NCBI RefSeq assembly: GCF_003967075.1
Contig: NZ_AP018664.1
Span: forward strand, 744,001-808,000
Length of the DNA: 64,000 nt
Direction: 5' to 3'
DNA from: Sphingobium amiense
GTDB lineage: Bacteria; Pseudomonadota; Alphaproteobacteria; Sphingomonadales; Sphingomonadaceae
A program made the position numbers and the translations under genes. The notes under the pieces are model-generated. The model saw only the letters and a list, made by a program, of their open reading frames with translations. It searched no databases and was not told the DNA's origin. Positions 50,511-60,818 of the stretch are shown here, piece after piece; within the stretch, counting starts at the first letter, position 1; every line of letters starts with the position of its first letter.

Positions 50511-52469
50511 ATGATTCTCACTGACAATGAGACAAAGGTCGATCTCCTCAACAATGAGGCGATCGCCAAGACCATCATCGAGCTGCTCCGCGAGAAGCCC
50601 GAGCGCGCCGTGACGATCGGCGTTCACGGCGACTGGGGCGCCGGCAAATCCAGCATCTTGGAGATGATCGAGAACGGCCTCAGTTCTGATGCGGACGTGC
50701 TCTGCATCAAATTCAACGGATGGCGCTTTCAAGGATTCGAAGACGCCAAGATCGCGTTGATCGAGGGCATCGTCACCGGGCTTATCGAAAAACGCCCGTT
50801 GCTCACCCAAGCGGGCATAGCCGTCAAAGACATCTTCCGGCGGATCGATTGGCTCAAGATCGCGCGCCACGGGGGCGGTCTCGCTTTTACCGCCTTCACC
50901 GGCATCCCCACGGCCGATCAGGTCGGCGCGGTGGTCGGCACCTTGAAGGGCATCTTTGCCGACCCTTCGAAACTCGCCACGCAGGAGAATTACGACAAGG
51001 CCATCGACGGAGTGCAGGGTCTGCTGAAGCCGGGGGAGTCGAAGAATGTCCCCGAAGAGATCGAGGCATTCCGAAAAGCTTTTGACGACCTGCTAAAGCA
51101 GGCGGGCGTCAAGCAACTGATCGTGCTCATCGACGATCTCGACCGCTGCCTGCCGGACACCGCGATTGAGACCCTCGAAGCCGTTCGCCTGTTCGTTTTC
51201 ACCGCCCGCACCGCGTTCATCGTCGCGGCCGACGAGGCGATGATCGAATATTCGGTGCGCAAGCATTTCCCCGAGCTGCCGGACACAACCGGCCCCCGCG
51301 ACTATGCGCGCAACTATCTCGAAAAGCTGATCCAGATACCGTTCCGGATTCCGGCTTTGGGCGAGACCGAAACCCGCATTTACGTCACCCTGTTGCTCAT
51401 CGGCGCCGAGCTGGGCGAGGACGATTCCGCTTATTCGGCGCTCATCACCGTCGCGCGTGAATTGCTCAAACGGCCTTGGCAAACGGCCGGGCTCGACGCG
51501 CAGACGGTCAAGACCGCCTTGGGCGACAAAGCCGGCAAGGTCCAGAACGCGCTCACCTTGAGCGATCAGATCGGTCCGATCCTGGCCAGCGGCACTCAGG
51601 GCAATCCGCGGCAGATCAAGCGCTTCCTGAATACCCTGCTGCTGCGCCATCAAACCGCGCTCGCTCGCGGCTTCGGAGAAGAGGTGAAGCTGCCCGTCCT
51701 GGCGAAGCTCATGCTGGCCGAACGATTCCTCTCCAGATTGTTCGACCAGATCGCCAGCGCCGCTGCCCGCGATCCGGATGGCCGCTGCCTAGATTTGACG
51801 GCGCTTGAAGCCGCCGCATCGGAGGAGAAGCCAGCCCCCAAGGCGAAGAGAACCGGGCCGAAGATCAGTTCCACCGATGATGCCAAGCCGACTGCCGTGC
51901 CGGACTCTAAGGACAGCGCCATCCTGACGGAATGGAAGGCGGCCGACGCGATACGGGCCTGGGCGCGGCTGTCACCGGCCTTGGCCGAAGTCGATCTGCG
52001 TCCCTATCTGTTCGTGACCAAGGATCGAAAGGACTATTTCGGCGCGGCCTCCGTCCTCGGCCGCCTCGCCGCTGTGGTCGAGAAGCTGCTCGGCCCGAAA
52101 CTTGCCGTCCAGGCGTTTGAAGGCGAACTCAAGCAGCTCGTTCCGGCCGAGGCCGCACAGGTCTTCGAGGAGCTGCGCGGGCGCGTCATGGGTGGCGACG
52201 CCTTCGATACGGCGCCGCCCGGCATTGATGGGCTCGCCGTACTGGTTCGCGCCCATCCGACATTGCAAGCCAATCTTCTCGACTTGCTCGAAGCCGTGCC
52301 AGCCGATCGGTGCGGGCCGTGGCCCGCGTCAGGTTGGGAGGGAATCATCAAGGACTCTGACGCCGTGGCGCGCTTCGAGAAGCTACTCCAGGGATGGTCC
52401 ACGTCCCAATCTTCCTTCCTGAAGACGACGGCCAGCGCCGCGATTCGCACTCGAAAAGGCGGGCGCTGA
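50511..52469 (+). CDS. qatA: QatA, KAP-family P-loop ATPase of the Qat defence system
   Basis: A 652-aa KAP-family NTPase. Walker A is GVHGDWGAGKSS (residues 37-48, K46); Walker B lies in LIVLIDDLDRC near residue 207, and TQGNPRQIKRFLNTLLLR is the sensor segment. A region at ~100-145 is less charged but no clear membrane helix pair is seen. It is the first gene of a four-gene set whose other members match QatB, QatC and QatD in order. The ATG at 50511 was chosen because ATPase similarity begins there; a longer frame to 50298 is unsupported. The ATPase is needed for protection in the described system. Confidence 0.92.
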   Translation: MILTDNETKVDLLNNEAIAKTIIELLREKPERAVTIGVHGDWGAGKSSILEMIENGLSSDADVLCIKFNGWRFQGFEDAKIALIEGIVTGLIEKRPLLTQAGIAVKDIFRRIDWLKIARHGGGLAFTAFTGIPTADQVGAVVGTLKGIFADPSKLATQENYDKAIDGVQGLLKPGESKNVPEEIEAFRKAFDDLLKQAGVKQLIVLIDDLDRCLPDTAIETLEAVRLFVFTARTAFIVAADEAMIEYSVRKHFPELPDTTGPRDYARNYLEKLIQIPFRIPALGETETRIYVTLLLIGAELGEDDSAYSALITVARELLKRPWQTAGLDAQTVKTALGDKAGKVQNALTLSDQIGPILASGTQGNPRQIKRFLNTLLLRHQTALARGFGEEVKLPVLAKLMLAERFLSRLFDQIASAAARDPDGRCLDLTALEAAASEEKPAPKAKRTGPKISSTDDAKPTAVPDSKDSAILTEWKAADAIRAWARLSPALAEVDLRPYLFVTKDRKDYFGAASVLGRLAAVVEKLLGPKLAVQAFEGELKQLVPAEAAQVFEELRGRVMGGDAFDTAPPGIDGLAVLVRAHPTLQANLLDLLEAVPADRCGPWPASGWEGIIKDSDAVARFEKLLQGWSTSQSSFLKTTASAAIRTRKGGR

Positions 52470-53353
52470 TGGGAACGTCGAACGCTTATGGGGGTGCAGG
52501 TGGCGGCACGCCGCTGATCCCGAGTTGGTTGCAGGGCGACGGTGATGGCGGGGCCGGCGCGGGTGCCGGTGATGGCGACGGGGCACAACCCCCGTCACCT
52601 GATGGATCTCCCCCAGCAGTTCCTCCAGCGCCGGCACCTCGGCCAACCGCGCCGGCGGGGGCAACGGATCGCTTCACATCGGCCCGGAACAATTTCACTC
52701 GCTTCGCAAGCTCGGGCGGAAGCGACCGCAGGAGCCTCGGCCGCGCGGTCTCGCAATATGTGTCCAAATCGGCGGGCGGCTCACGCCAGGCCGCGCAGCG
52801 CATGGGCGCATCGCGGGGCGCGGGCGCCGGACTGGTCAGGTTCCTCAACGACGCCAGCGCGAATGGCGTTCGCGAAGCGTTGCGAACGCTCAATCTGGAA
52901 AGCCTCGCCGGGCGGCCGATCGAGGAAGTGTTCGCCGGCCTCGCCGACTATATCTGTCCCGAAGGCGGGTCGATCGACGAGGGCATCGCGCGGGACGCCT
53001 TCGTCGAGACCATCGCCGATCTCGCCGGTGCGGGCATTACCGACATCGACGCGCTGACGCCGGGCCAAATCCAGACCGTCTTCGAACTATATGCGACGCA
53101 CGCGATCGAGGCTCGCATCTGCAACGACATCGGCACCAAGGTCGTGACCTTACCTGCCGACCCGCGCGCGGCCGAGAGGGTTCAGTCGCAACTGCGTGAT
53201 TTCATCCAGCGCGGTGTCAGCGACGCCATAAACGCTGCGGGCGTCAACATACAGTCGCTGACCCCTGACGCGGTGATGGGCTTCGTGACCAACGTCTATC
53301 AATCCGCTTTCGAGGTGTTGCAGACGATGGGCGATGGGGAGGCAGCGAAATGA
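52469..53353 (+). CDS. qatB: QatB, Qat system component
   Basis: A 294-aa protein. The N-terminus reads MGTSNAYGGAGGG, followed by a Gly/Pro/Asp-rich low-complexity stretch to ~70 and a helical domain with SARNNFTRFASSGG, LVRFLNDAS and AFVETIADLA. No enzymatic motif is seen. It matches the family of hypothetical proteins always found between the ATPase and the QueC-like gene in Qat loci. It overlaps both neighbours by 1-4 bases, so translation is coupled. Confidence 0.85.
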   Translation: MGTSNAYGGAGGGTPLIPSWLQGDGDGGAGAGAGDGDGAQPPSPDGSPPAVPPAPAPRPTAPAGATDRFTSARNNFTRFASSGGSDRRSLGRAVSQYVSKSAGGSRQAAQRMGASRGAGAGLVRFLNDASANGVREALRTLNLESLAGRPIEEVFAGLADYICPEGGSIDEGIARDAFVETIADLAGAGITDIDALTPGQIQTVFELYATHAIEARICNDIGTKVVTLPADPRAAERVQSQLRDFIQRGVSDAINAAGVNIQSLTPDAVMGFVTNVYQSAFEVLQTMGDGEAAK

Positions 53354-54699
53354 GGCGCCATGTCATCATCGGCCGTTTCGGCGAGGACGATAAGACCCGC
53401 GTCCCCAAGGCGCGCGACGAGATTGCATCGACCTTGCAGTTAGTGGCGGGCAAGCGTCTCGATCATGGGATCGGCCGAGCCTTGGCCGACCTCAAGGCGC
53501 TGCACCTGACCCCGAGCGAGATCGGTGCGGACATGCTCGTGGTCGCGGCCCATGTTCATGCAGCGGACACCCGAATCTCCCGCTCGACGGAATCGCAGGA
53601 TGCCTGGACGCGCGAGATTCGGTTGGTCGTCCCCGTGAGCGATCCCGTGCGATGGACCGCCGCCGCGCCCATCCTGGTCCGCGCCCTGAACTTCCTGACC
53701 GGCGACAGATGGGATGTCGGATTCCGCAAGCGGACGAAGGGTTACGCGAAGCTGGTTGCTCCTGCCGCGCCCACCCTCATTCCCGCCCCGTTCGATGGCG
53801 TGAGCCTGTTCTCCGGCGGTTTGGACAGTTTGATCGGTGCGATCGACAGCCTGAATGCCAGCGAGACGCCGCTTCTGGTCAGCCATGCCGGCGAAGGACT
53901 GGTGAGCAAGTCGCAGGAGCAGTGCTTCGACGGTTTGAAAGCCGCTTATAAAGCATCCGCCTTCGATCGGCTGCGGGTGTGGATGAGCTTCGATAGCGGG
54001 TTGGTCGAGGACGTCGGATCGGAGGACACCACACGCGGTCGATCCTTCCTGTTCTTCTCGCTGGGTGTCGCCGCCGGCACCGCGCTCGGCCGCGCCTTCG
54101 TGCTCAAAGTTCCCGAGAACGGCCTGATCGCGCTCAACGTGCCGCTCGATCGACTCCGGCTCGGTGCGCTCAGCACCCGGACGACACATCCTTTCTATAT
54201 GGCCCGGTGGAACGAATTGCTCGGCGCACTCGGTGTCGGAGGGAAGGTCGAGAATCCCTATTGGGACAAGACCAAGGGGGAGATGGTCGCCCAATGCGCC
54301 AATCCGGCCTTGTTAAAGCAGCTCGCCCCTCTGTCGCTATCATGTTCATCACCGACGAAGGGGCGCTGGACCAAGAAGCCGCAGGGACATTGCGGATACT
54401 GCCTACCATGTCTCATTCGGCGGGCCTCTCTGCGAGGCAGGGATTCAACAGTTTACGGCGTGCCCGACCTGAAGACTGCCACATTGGACACCAGGCAGGC
54501 CGAAGGTCAGCAGGTCCGATCCTTCCAGATCGCGATCGCGCGGCTATCGAAGCGTCCGGAACTCGCCAAGGCCCTCATCCACAAGCCGGGGCCGCTCTAT
54601 GATGATCCCACCCGCCACGATGGCCTGGCCGATGTCTATCGCCGCGGATTGGAGGAGGTTGGGCGCTTGCTGACTGGCGTTCGCGCCGCACCGTCGTAA
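53350..54699 (+). CDS. qatC: QatC, QueC-like PP-loop protein
   Basis: A 449-aa protein. The PP-loop signature SGGLDS is at residues 155-160 (LFSGGLDSLIGAID), as in QueC enzymes that convert CDG to preQ0; the C-terminal CGYCLPCLIRR fits the QueC zinc site. It has an N-terminal ~150-residue extension absent from QueC. In Qat it is thought to modify a partner or nucleotide, not to make queuosine here, as no other queuosine gene is nearby. Start overlaps qatB (ATGA). Confidence 0.9.
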   Translation: MRRHVIIGRFGEDDKTRVPKARDEIASTLQLVAGKRLDHGIGRALADLKALHLTPSEIGADMLVVAAHVHAADTRISRSTESQDAWTREIRLVVPVSDPVRWTAAAPILVRALNFLTGDRWDVGFRKRTKGYAKLVAPAAPTLIPAPFDGVSLFSGGLDSLIGAIDSLNASETPLLVSHAGEGLVSKSQEQCFDGLKAAYKASAFDRLRVWMSFDSGLVEDVGSEDTTRGRSFLFFSLGVAAGTALGRAFVLKVPENGLIALNVPLDRLRLGALSTRTTHPFYMARWNELLGALGVGGKVENPYWDKTKGEMVAQCANPALLKQLAPLSLSCSSPTKGRWTKKPQGHCGYCLPCLIRRASLRGRDSTVYGVPDLKTATLDTRQAEGQQVRSFQIAIARLSKRPELAKALIHKPGPLYDDPTRHDGLADVYRRGLEEVGRLLTGVRAAPS

Positions 54700-54707
54700 G
54701 AGGCTCC

Positions 54708-55460
54708 ATGCGATCGGGTCTCGTCGATTTTCACTGTCACCTCGATCTCTACCCGGACCACGCCGCCGCGGTGGAGCGTTGCGAGCGCGATGGCGTATTT
54801 ACCCTCACCGTAACCACCACGCCCAAGGCTTGGTCGCGAAACCACGAACTGGCGTCCGCCACGCGTCATGTTCGGGCAGCTCTCGGCCTGCATCCTCAGT
54901 TGGTCGCCGACCGCGCTCATGAGATCGGTCTATGGGAGGAATTGCTGCCGCGCACCCGCTATGTCGGCGAGGTTGGGCTGGACGCCGGCCCGCGGTTTTA
55001 CAGGTCGTTCGAGACGCAGAAGGAGATTTTCGCTCGCGTGCTGACGCTGTGTGCGGCGGCGGGGAACAAGATCGTCACGACGCATAGCGTCCGCGCGACC
55101 AAGGCCGTCCTCGATATGATCGAGCAATACATGCCCCCCCCGCGTGGCCGCGTGGTGCTTCATTGGTTCACTGGCACCGCAGCAGAGGCCAAGAGAGCAG
55201 TCGATCTCGGCTGCTATTTTTCGGTGAACGCGGAGATGCTCGCGAATGAGAAGCGCGCGGCGATAACCAAGGCGCTCCCGTTGGATCGCGTTCTGACGGA
55301 GACAGATGGGCCATTCACTCAGACCGACGCCCGCCCGACCACGCCGAGCGATGTCTGGATCGCTGTCGAAGGTATGGCGCGTCTGCACGGAACGCCACCC
55401 GCTGATATGTCCGCCACGATAATGCGGAATCTCAAAAGCCTGCTTGTAGAACAAGCATAG
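54708..55460 (+). CDS. qatD: QatD, TatD-family nuclease
   Basis: A 250-aa metal-dependent hydrolase of the TatD family. Metal ligands are seen as DFHCHLD (H9, H11), GEVGLD (Glu), THSVR (His), HWFTG (His) and LTETDGP (Asp). It starts 8 bases after qatC. In Qat it is the predicted DNA-degrading effector. All active-site residues look intact, so the locus appears functional. Confidence 0.9.
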   Translation: MRSGLVDFHCHLDLYPDHAAAVERCERDGVFTLTVTTTPKAWSRNHELASATRHVRAALGLHPQLVADRAHEIGLWEELLPRTRYVGEVGLDAGPRFYRSFETQKEIFARVLTLCAAAGNKIVTTHSVRATKAVLDMIEQYMPPPRGRVVLHWFTGTAAEAKRAVDLGCYFSVNAEMLANEKRAAITKALPLDRVLTETDGPFTQTDARPTTPSDVWIAVEGMARLHGTPPADMSATIMRNLKSLLVEQA

Positions 55461-55511
55461 ACGCCACCCGCAGGATCGAAGCGCTATCGCGCTGGCTGGG
55501 TAGAGGTCGTC

Positions 55512-56057
55512 TCAGATTTCGTTGTCCTGCTCGCGCCGCAATTCTCTAATACGCTCGATAACGGGTGAGCTGATCGTGGGGCGATTGATGTCGCGGAACA
55601 GCCGATTGACCTTGATGACACCAGAGTCCTCAAGGATCATCCGGCGAGCTTCTCTCCAATCCCGTTGGAACTGCGCGAGACGCGCTTGACGTTCGCTTTC
55701 GGGCAGGTCGCGCAGGTCTTCCACACCCATGAAAAGCGCGGTGCAATGGGCGCCCAGTTCCTCGTCTATATAGAGCACGTTGCGCGTTGTATGTTCCGCG
55801 ATCGGCATGATGGCTGCGGAGATCAGCTCGTGCCGCTCGGCCGCCGACAGTTTCGTATTGTCGATCACTTCGTTCGCGATCCGGTGGCTCTCAAACAGGA
55901 TATTTATAAGCGAGTCGTAGGCTTCGAGGCGCTTGCCGAAGATCGCCGCTGCGAATTGTTCTGCTCTTTGCCGTCGTCTCAATAACTCTCCCAAGATGAC
56001 GCCCAGAGGAACACCCACGAGGCCGATCAGTGCTCCGGTTAATTGTGACCAGTCCAT
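55512..56057 (-). CDS. Single-span membrane protein of unknown function
   Basis: A 181-aa protein with one N-terminal hydrophobic helix (residues ~5-25, LTGALIGLVGVPLGVILGELL), a basic stop-transfer RRRQR and a helical cytoplasmic region rich in Glu and Arg. No family was recognised. It is encoded convergently 51 bases past qatD, in the mobile island. It could be an accessory defence or island gene; position is the only evidence. Confidence 0.6.
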   Translation of the reverse strand: MDWSQLTGALIGLVGVPLGVILGELLRRRQRAEQFAAAIFGKRLEAYDSLINILFESHRIANEVIDNTKLSAAERHELISAAIMPIAEHTTRNVLYIDEELGAHCTALFMGVEDLRDLPESERQARLAQFQRDWREARRMILEDSGVIKVNRLFRDINRPTISSPVIERIRELRREQDNEI

Positions 56058-56179
56058 AGACTTTCCCCAAGCTAATAGCCCTGACCCGGGCGCAATCCGA
56101 TGCTGCCCGCTCTATTCTAATCCACCTCGCTTCAGTGTGCGGATGGTGTCTTTTTGCTGCTATCATTTTCCGGTTTGAG

Positions 56180-56525
56180 GGGGAAAGCTTTCCCCTGCTG
56201 GCGAGCCCCAGGCGGGTCTCGCCAGACCCCTTCTAGCGGGGACGCCCCGCAACGCCCCGCTCGGCGTGTTCACGCCGAACCGTAAATCCGCCCCGGCGGA
56301 TTTGGGCCTTTCCCATGCTGCGGAGATCGGGCCAGGGCTGCGCCGGCCCGATCGCGTCTGTCGTTGCTCACTCCGTCTGTGGGGTGGGCGACGCTTCCCT
56401 TTAGGCCCGCCGCGCCGGGCCGCAACGCGCGTGCCGCGCTTACCTCCTCTGCGTTCCGGCCCTTCGGGTGCTGCCCGGCTCCGCCGGCGGGCCTGCCGGT
56501 CGCTTCTTCGCCGCCCACCCCATTC
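56180..56525 (+). ncRNA. Highly structured leader upstream of parB (candidate ncRNA)
   Basis: Between 56058 and 56556 there is no convincing gene. Instead at least eight inverted repeats are packed into ~340 bases: 56180-56195 (GGGGAAAGCTTTCCCC), 56198-56205/56218-56225, 56236-56241/56245-56250, 56261-56268/56271-56278, 56284-56292/56295-56303, 56325-56333/56345-56353, 56404-56409/56416-56421, and a long-range pair 56381-56390/56512-56521. Most arms are perfect. The region ends just before the Shine-Dalgarno of the ParB gene. It may be a structured 5' leader RNA, or a DNA site such as a centromere or replication/transfer origin. The plus strand is assumed because the downstream gene lies there; the other strand is not excluded. 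Confidence 0.5.
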
Positions 56526-56556
56526 CGGGGTGAGTGTGGTTTTAAGGAGAAGTGTG

Positions 56557-58500
56557 ATGAACGCTGTTACCGAAACCGCAGCCGCCGAGCCTGTGTCTGG
56601 CATCGAGATTTTCGTGCCGCTCGCCAAGCTCAAGAAGTCACCGCGCAATGCCCGCAAGGTGCCGCATGGGGAAGCCGCTATCGAGGCGCTGGCCGCGTCG
56701 ATCCAGCATAAGGGGCTGATCCAGAACCTTGTCGTGGAACCCGAAGTCAGGGAAGACGGGACGCCGACCGGCTATTACCTCGTTACCGCTGGCGAAGGCC
56801 GCAGGCAGGCGATGCTGCTATCCGCCAAGCGCAAGCAGATAAGGAAGAGCCATCCGGTGCGCTGCTGGCTGGATACGGTGAACGATCCCGCCGAGATCAG
56901 CCTTGATGAAAACGTCACCCGGACCCCCATGCACCCCGCCGACCAGTTCGAGCGGTTCGCGGAGCTTTCCAACGACAAGGGTTGGGGGGCGCAGGAAATC
57001 GGCGCGCGGTTCGGCGTGTCGGCCAATGTGGTGAAGCAGCGGCTTCGCCTTGGCGCTGTCAGCCCCAAGCTGTTGCAGGTCTATCGTGAGGACGGGCTTA
57101 CGCTGGACCAGCTTATGGCCTTCGCCATCACCGAGGATCATGCCCGGCAGGAGCAGGTATTCGAGAATCTGCACCATAATCGTGAACCGTGGATCATCCG
57201 GCGCGACATGACCGCGACCAACGTGCCTGCCGATGATCGCCGCGCGGTGTTCGTCGGGGCCGATGCCTATATCGAGGCGGGCGGCACCATCATCCGCGAC
57301 CTGTTCAGCGAGGATCGGGGCGGGTTCTTCGAGGATGCGGGCTTGCTCGATATGCTCGCTGCCGAGAAGCTGCGCGAGATCGCAGGCGAGGTCGAGGCCG
57401 AGGGCTGGAAATGGGCCGAAGCGCACATCGACTATCCCCACGCCCACGGGATGCGGCGCTTCTATCCGCAGGCCATTCCCCTGTCCGACGAGGACGAGGC
57501 GCGGCTTGAGGTGCTGTCCACCGAGCATGATGACCTTGCCGAAGGCTATTCATCCTATGACGAGTTGCCCGAGGATGTGGCCGAAAGGCTGGAGGCCGTG
57601 TCCCACGAGATCGACGCCATTTCGGCGAAGCGTTCGGCCTATGACGCCAACGTGATCGCGCATGGCGGCGCATTTGTGGTGCTTCACCATGACGGCACGG
57701 TCAGGATCGAGCGTGGCTTCGTCCGTACCGAGGACGAAGCGCTTGCCGACCCGCAGCCCGAGCAGGAAGCCGAAGGCGATGCAACAGCCCCGGAGGCGAG
57801 AGAGGACTTGGAGGACGAGGATACCGACGAGGACGTGCAGGAGATCGAGGAGGACGAGGAACCGGGCAAGCCGATTTCCGACAGCCTCACCCGCGACCTG
57901 TCCGCCCACCGGACGCTGGCGCTTCGCGTAGCGTTGGCCGACCAGCCGGATACGGCGTTGATCGCGCTGACCCACACGCTCACCGCGCAACTGTTCTACA
58001 GCTATGCGGAGGCTGGTTGCCTTGAGGTCCGCCCGACACTGACCCCCTTGGGGAGCCATGCGGACGGCATCGAGGACACACCCTTGGCGGCGCGGGCGAG
58101 CGAGCAGCACGAGGCATGGGCCGAACGGATGCCGCGCGACGTGGCCGATCTGTGGGGCTTCGTTGTCGGGCTGACGGAGCAGATGCGGACTGCGCTGCTG
58201 GCGCATTGCGTGTCCCGCACCGTCAATGCCCTGCGGTTGCCGTGGGACCGAAAGCCCCGTTCACAGCAAACAGCGGACAGGCTGGCAAGTGCGCTGGCGC
58301 TGGATATGGCGAAGGACTGGACGCCGACCGTGGACAGCTACCTTGGCCGCGTCACCAAGGCGCATATCGTAGAGGCTGTGGCGGAGGGTGTGTCGGAGGA
58401 TGCAGCCCGCCGGATCGCGGACATGAAGAAGCCGGACATGGCGCAAACTTGTGGATCGGCGTGCAAGAAGGACCCCGTTATGGGGGTGATCGGCGTCTAA
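56557..58500 (+). pseudogene. parB: ParB-family protein, 5' part (split by IS21)
   Basis: The first 631 codons of a ParB/RepB/Spo0J-like gene. The ParB domain (residues ~15-110, VPLAKLKKSPRNARK, GYYLVTAGEGRRQ, ENVTRTPMHPADQFERF) is followed by an HTH (GWGAQEIGARFGVSANVVKQRL), a helical region and an acidic stretch (~415-445). After codon 631 (base 58449) the frame enters the IS and stops after 16 foreign codons. AAGGAG precedes the ATG. Large ParB proteins like this are typical of plasmids and integrative elements. It is labelled pseudogene because its C-terminus is separated; the truncated protein may still bind DNA. Confidence 0.85.
58441..58449. repeat. Target-site repeat, left copy
   Basis: GCGCAAACT at 58441-58449 is repeated exactly at 61022-61030, flanking the IS21-family element. 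Nine shared bases are one more than the usual maximum for this family, so one base may be chance. Confidence 0.85.
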
Positions 58501-58564
58501 AAGGGACCCCCATCTCGATGGTTTAGGTGCGTCCGTTTGGTGATGACCAGACGGCGGGATCGGG

Positions 58565-60103
58565 ATGTTGATTTTGGAGACGGTAGTAAGGATCCGGCGC
58601 GAGCACGCCGATGGCAAGTCGATCAAGGCGATCGCGCGGGATCTGCGGTTGTCGCGCAAAGTGGTGAGGAAGGCGATCCGCGCTCCTGAGGCGGGCTTCG
58701 CGTATCGGCGCTCGGTGCAGCCACTTCCCCGGATCGGCCCTTTCCAGGAGCGCTTGGACGCTCTGCTGGCCGAGAACGAGGTGCGGCCCCGGCGCGAACG
58801 GCTGCGGATGACGCGGATCCACGATCTGCTGGTGCGCGAGGGCCTACCGACAAGCTCAGGAGAGCGTTTGACGGTCTCCTACGATGCTGTCCGGCGTTAT
58901 GCGAAGCGCTGGCTGGACGAGCGGCGCAAGGATGCAGGTGACGGCGCTGCGGCGTTCATCCCGCTGATGTTCCGGCCCGGCGAGGCATACCAGTTCGACT
59001 GGAGCCACGAGGATGTGGAGATCGCCGGCAAGCCGATGCGCGTGAAGGTCGCACATATGCGGCTGTGCGCGTCGCGGGCTGTGTACGTGAGAGCCTATCC
59101 CCGTGAGACGCAGGAGATGGTGTTCGATGCCCATGCGCGGGCGTTCGCGTTCTTCGGCGGCGTGCCGACGCGCGGGATCTACGACAACATGAAGACCGCG
59201 GTGACGACCGTGTTCACTGGCAAGGAGCGGGTCTTCAACCGGCGCTTCCTGATCATGGCCGACCACTACATGGTCGAGCCCACCGCCTGCTCGCCGGCAG
59301 CAGGTTGGGAGAAGGGCCAGGTTGAGCATCAGGTGCAGACGATGCGCGGGCGGTTCTTCCAGCCCCGGCTACGCTTCGCCAGCTTGGAGGAGCTGAACGG
59401 GTGGCTGGAGGCGGAGTGCCGCCGGTGGGCGGCGCTGCACCAGCACCCCGATCAGAAGGAGCTGACCATCGCCCAGGCATGGGACGCCGAACGTCCGGCG
59501 CTCCAGGCGATGTTGGCGCCGTTCGACGGCTTCCACGAGACGCCGCACGCGGTGACCGGCACCTGCCTCATAAACTTCGACCGCAACCGCTACTCGGTCA
59601 TGGCCAAGGCGGCACGGCGGGCGGTGCAGGTGCGCGCTTACGCCGACCGGATCGTGGTCCGCCTGGACGACGAGGTCGTGGCCGAGCATCCCCGCTTCTT
59701 CGGCCGGGATCGGATGATCCTCGATCCTTGGCACTACCTGCCAGTGCTGGCCAAGAAGCCGGGCGCACTCAGGAACGGGGCACCGTTCCAGGGCTGGGAG
59801 TTGCCGCCAGCGCTTGCACGGCTCAGGCGCAAGCTCGGGACTGGCGATGAAGCCGACCGGCGCTTCGTGCGCGTGTTGTCCGCCGTGCTCACCGACGGCC
59901 TTGAGGCGGTCGAGGCTGCGATCCGCGAAGCGCTTGCTGCCGGCGCTGCCAGCGACGATGTGATCCTCAACATCCTGGCGCGGCGGCGTGAGCCGCCCCG
60001 GCCGAGGACGATCACCACGTCCGACGCACTCGCGCTCAGCCACCCACCGACCGCCGACTGCGCCCGCTACGACCTGCTGCGAGGCGCCCGTGCAGCGGCA
60101 TGA
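58565..60103 (+). CDS. istA: IstA, IS21-family transposase
   Basis: A 512-aa transposase with an N-terminal HTH ([21 protein letters not shown]) and a retroviral-integrase-like catalytic core. Likely catalytic acidic residues are D145 (FDWSHEDVE), D207 (GIYDNMK) and E254 (EKGQVEHQ). The C-terminal half has the Mu-type beta-barrel ([17 protein letters not shown]). It is intact. The stop overlaps istB. Confidence 0.94.
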   Translation: MLILETVVRIRREHADGKSIKAIARDLRLSRKVVRKAIRAPEAGFAYRRSVQPLPRIGPFQERLDALLAENEVRPRRERLRMTRIHDLLVREGLPTSSGERLTVSYDAVRRYAKRWLDERRKDAGDGAAAFIPLMFRPGEAYQFDWSHEDVEIAGKPMRVKVAHMRLCASRAVYVRAYPRETQEMVFDAHARAFAFFGGVPTRGIYDNMKTAVTTVFTGKERVFNRRFLIMADHYMVEPTACSPAAGWEKGQVEHQVQTMRGRFFQPRLRFASLEELNGWLEAECRRWAALHQHPDQKELTIAQAWDAERPALQAMLAPFDGFHETPHAVTGTCLINFDRNRYSVMAKAARRAVQVRAYADRIVVRLDDEVVAEHPRFFGRDRMILDPWHYLPVLAKKPGALRNGAPFQGWELPPALARLRRKLGTGDEADRRFVRVLSAVLTDGLEAVEAAIREALAAGAASDDVILNILARRREPPRPRTITTSDALALSHPPTADCARYDLLRGARAAA

Positions 60104-60818
60104 GATGATCGCCGCGATGAGCGGCCTCGGTCTTAAGGGCATGGCCAGCGCGTTCGATGAGGCGGTCACCACCGGCGTGCAGCGCAAGCGCACCGCCATG
60201 GAGATCCTGACCGATCTGCTGCGTGCCGAGGCAGCTCACCGCCACGCGGCATCGATCCGCTATCGCATGAGTGCGGCCAAGCTGCCGGTGGTGAAGGACC
60301 TCGACGCGTTCGTGTTCGAAGGCACGCCCATCAACGAGGAGCTGGTGCGCTCGCTCCATGCTGGCGCGTTCCTGCCCGGCCAGCGCAACATCGTCCTGGT
60401 CGGCGGCACCGGGACCGGCAAGACCCATCTTGCGGTTGCCATCACCGCCAGCGTGGTGCGTGCCGGTGCCCGCGGCCGCTACTTCAACACCGTCGATCTG
60501 GTGAACCGGCTCGAGGAGGAGAGCCGTCTCGGCAAGGCCGGCGCACTCGCGGCCCAGCTCTCGCGTCTCGACCTCGTCGTGCTCGATGAGCTCGGCTATC
60601 TGCCGTTCGCACGCTCCGGCGGCCAACTGCTGTTCCACCTTGTTAGCAAGCTCTACGAGCGCACCTCGGTGATCATCACCACCAACCTGGCGTTCGGCGA
60701 ATGGCCAACCGTGTTCGGCGACCCGAAGATGACGGCCGCGCTGCTCGACCGCATCACCCATCACTGCGACATCGTCGAGACCGGCAACGATAGCTGGCGG
60801 CTCAGGAACCGCAGCTAA
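60090..60818 (+). CDS. istB: IstB, IS21-family helper ATPase
   Basis: A 242-aa AAA+ ATPase that selects and prepares target DNA for IstA. Walker A is GGTGTGKTH near residue 110 and Walker B is LVVLDELGY. Start taken as GTG at 60090, overlapping the istA stop; an ATG at 60105 is the alternative. [16 protein letters not shown] and NDSWRLRN are the family C-terminal signatures. Intact. Confidence 0.93.
   Translation: MQRHEMIAAMSGLGLKGMASAFDEAVTTGVQRKRTAMEILTDLLRAEAAHRHAASIRYRMSAAKLPVVKDLDAFVFEGTPINEELVRSLHAGAFLPGQRNIVLVGGTGTGKTHLAVAITASVVRAGARGRYFNTVDLVNRLEEESRLGKAGALAAQLSRLDLVVLDELGYLPFARSGGQLLFHLVSKLYERTSVIITTNLAFGEWPTVFGDPKMTAALLDRITHHCDIVETGNDSWRLRNRS

Noticed and set aside
53350..54699. 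Reading qatC as a true QueC for queuosine synthesis
   Set aside because: It has a long N-terminal extension, lies in a four-gene Qat order, and no queD, queE or queF is nearby.
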